From Flavobacterium anseongense (GTDB lineage Bacteria; Bacteroidota; Bacteroidia; Flavobacteriales; Flavobacteriaceae), in NCBI RefSeq assembly GCF_021608185.1, contig NZ_JAKIHN010000006.1:1-64000 (forward strand): a DNA stretch of 64,000 bases, in the 5' to 3' direction. Under the pieces are notes generated by a model. The model was not told the origin of the DNA, made no database searches, and worked only from the letters and a program-made list of their open reading frames with translations. Below are positions 64,000-64,000 of this stretch, one piece after another (position 1 is the first letter of the stretch; each line of letters opens with the position of its first letter). The translations under genes were made by a program, and so were the position numbers.

Positions 64000-64000
64000 G

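Noticed and set aside
1..64000. CRISPR array, tRNA or rRNA genes, prophage or integrase
   Set aside because: No regularly spaced repeats, cloverleaf-type sequences, rRNA-like stretches or recombinase motifs were seen on either strand by reading. A tRNAscan or CRISPR search was not possible here.

Overview
The window looks like chromosomal DNA of a member of the Flavobacteriia, most likely Flavobacterium or a close relative. The DNA is AT-rich, roughly one third GC by eye. Promoter-like sites fit the Bacteroidota pattern TTG-N(19-22)-TAnnTTTG. A gene fragment at the left edge ends in a type IX secretion (T9SS) C-terminal sorting domain, and the right edge carries a PorV/PorQ-type beta-barrel gene and a DUF4105 gene. 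Nearly everything between (about 0.27-61.8 kb) is one very large surface-polysaccharide locus, almost all on the + strand, with short gaps or 1-14 bp gene overlaps.

Layout. (A) 0.27-9.0 kb: a DegT/FdtB-type sugar aminotransferase; an HTH protein with a degenerate nucleotidyltransferase domain behind a well-formed promoter and possible operator; then a CMP-sugar synthetase, an inositol-monophosphatase-family phosphatase and an unusual NeuB-type synthase with an extra N-terminal domain. An MsbA/PglK-like ABC transporter, a possible GT-B transferase with an HP motif and a hexapeptide acyltransferase follow. (B) 9.0-24.4 kb: a region built from repeated modules: two polysaccharide deacetylases, two GT4-GNAT pairs, two MBOAT-SGNH O-acylation pairs (the MBOAT genes share nearly identical DNA blocks), two related multi-spanning membrane proteins and further GT4 enzymes. 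(C) 24.4-31.3 kb: a phosphoglycosyl transferase, ATP-grasp ligase, SDR epimerase, metallophosphoesterase, second phosphoglycosyl transferase, PglE/LegC-type aminotransferase and PglF-type 4,6-dehydratase. (D) 31.4-37.6 kb: export machinery: Wza-like lipoprotein, Wzc tyrosine kinase, an opposite-strand PHP-type tyrosine phosphatase, and a Wzm/Wzt ABC exporter. (E) 37.6-49.4 kb: GT10 and GT11 fucosyltransferase-like enzymes, FkbM methyltransferases and GT2 enzymes around a neuB-neuC-neuA nonulosonic acid cassette and an asparagine-synthase-like amidotransferase. (F) 49.4-61.8 kb: more GT4/GT2/GT-B transferases, a serine-acetyltransferase-like enzyme, a methyltransferase, an O-antigen polymerase/ligase and a third, long phosphoglycosyl transferase.

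Together the genes can make activated amino- and nonulosonic sugars, load a first sugar onto undecaprenyl phosphate (three candidate initiating enzymes), extend and decorate repeat units (fucosyl, methyl, O-acyl, N-acyl and deacetyl changes), polymerise them and export them. More than one glycan is probably made. The points most worth following are the GT42/DUF115-like domain fused to a NeuB synthase that lacks the usual SAF domain, the mosaic near-identity of the two MBOAT genes, the mirror-like repeated gene order in 9-24 kb, and the ATP-grasp/SDR/phosphoesterase/PGT quartet next to a 4-amino-sugar pathway that has no obvious N-acetyltransferase. No rRNA, tRNA, CRISPR array, insertion sequence or integrase was seen. 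No gap between genes is longer than about 155 bp.
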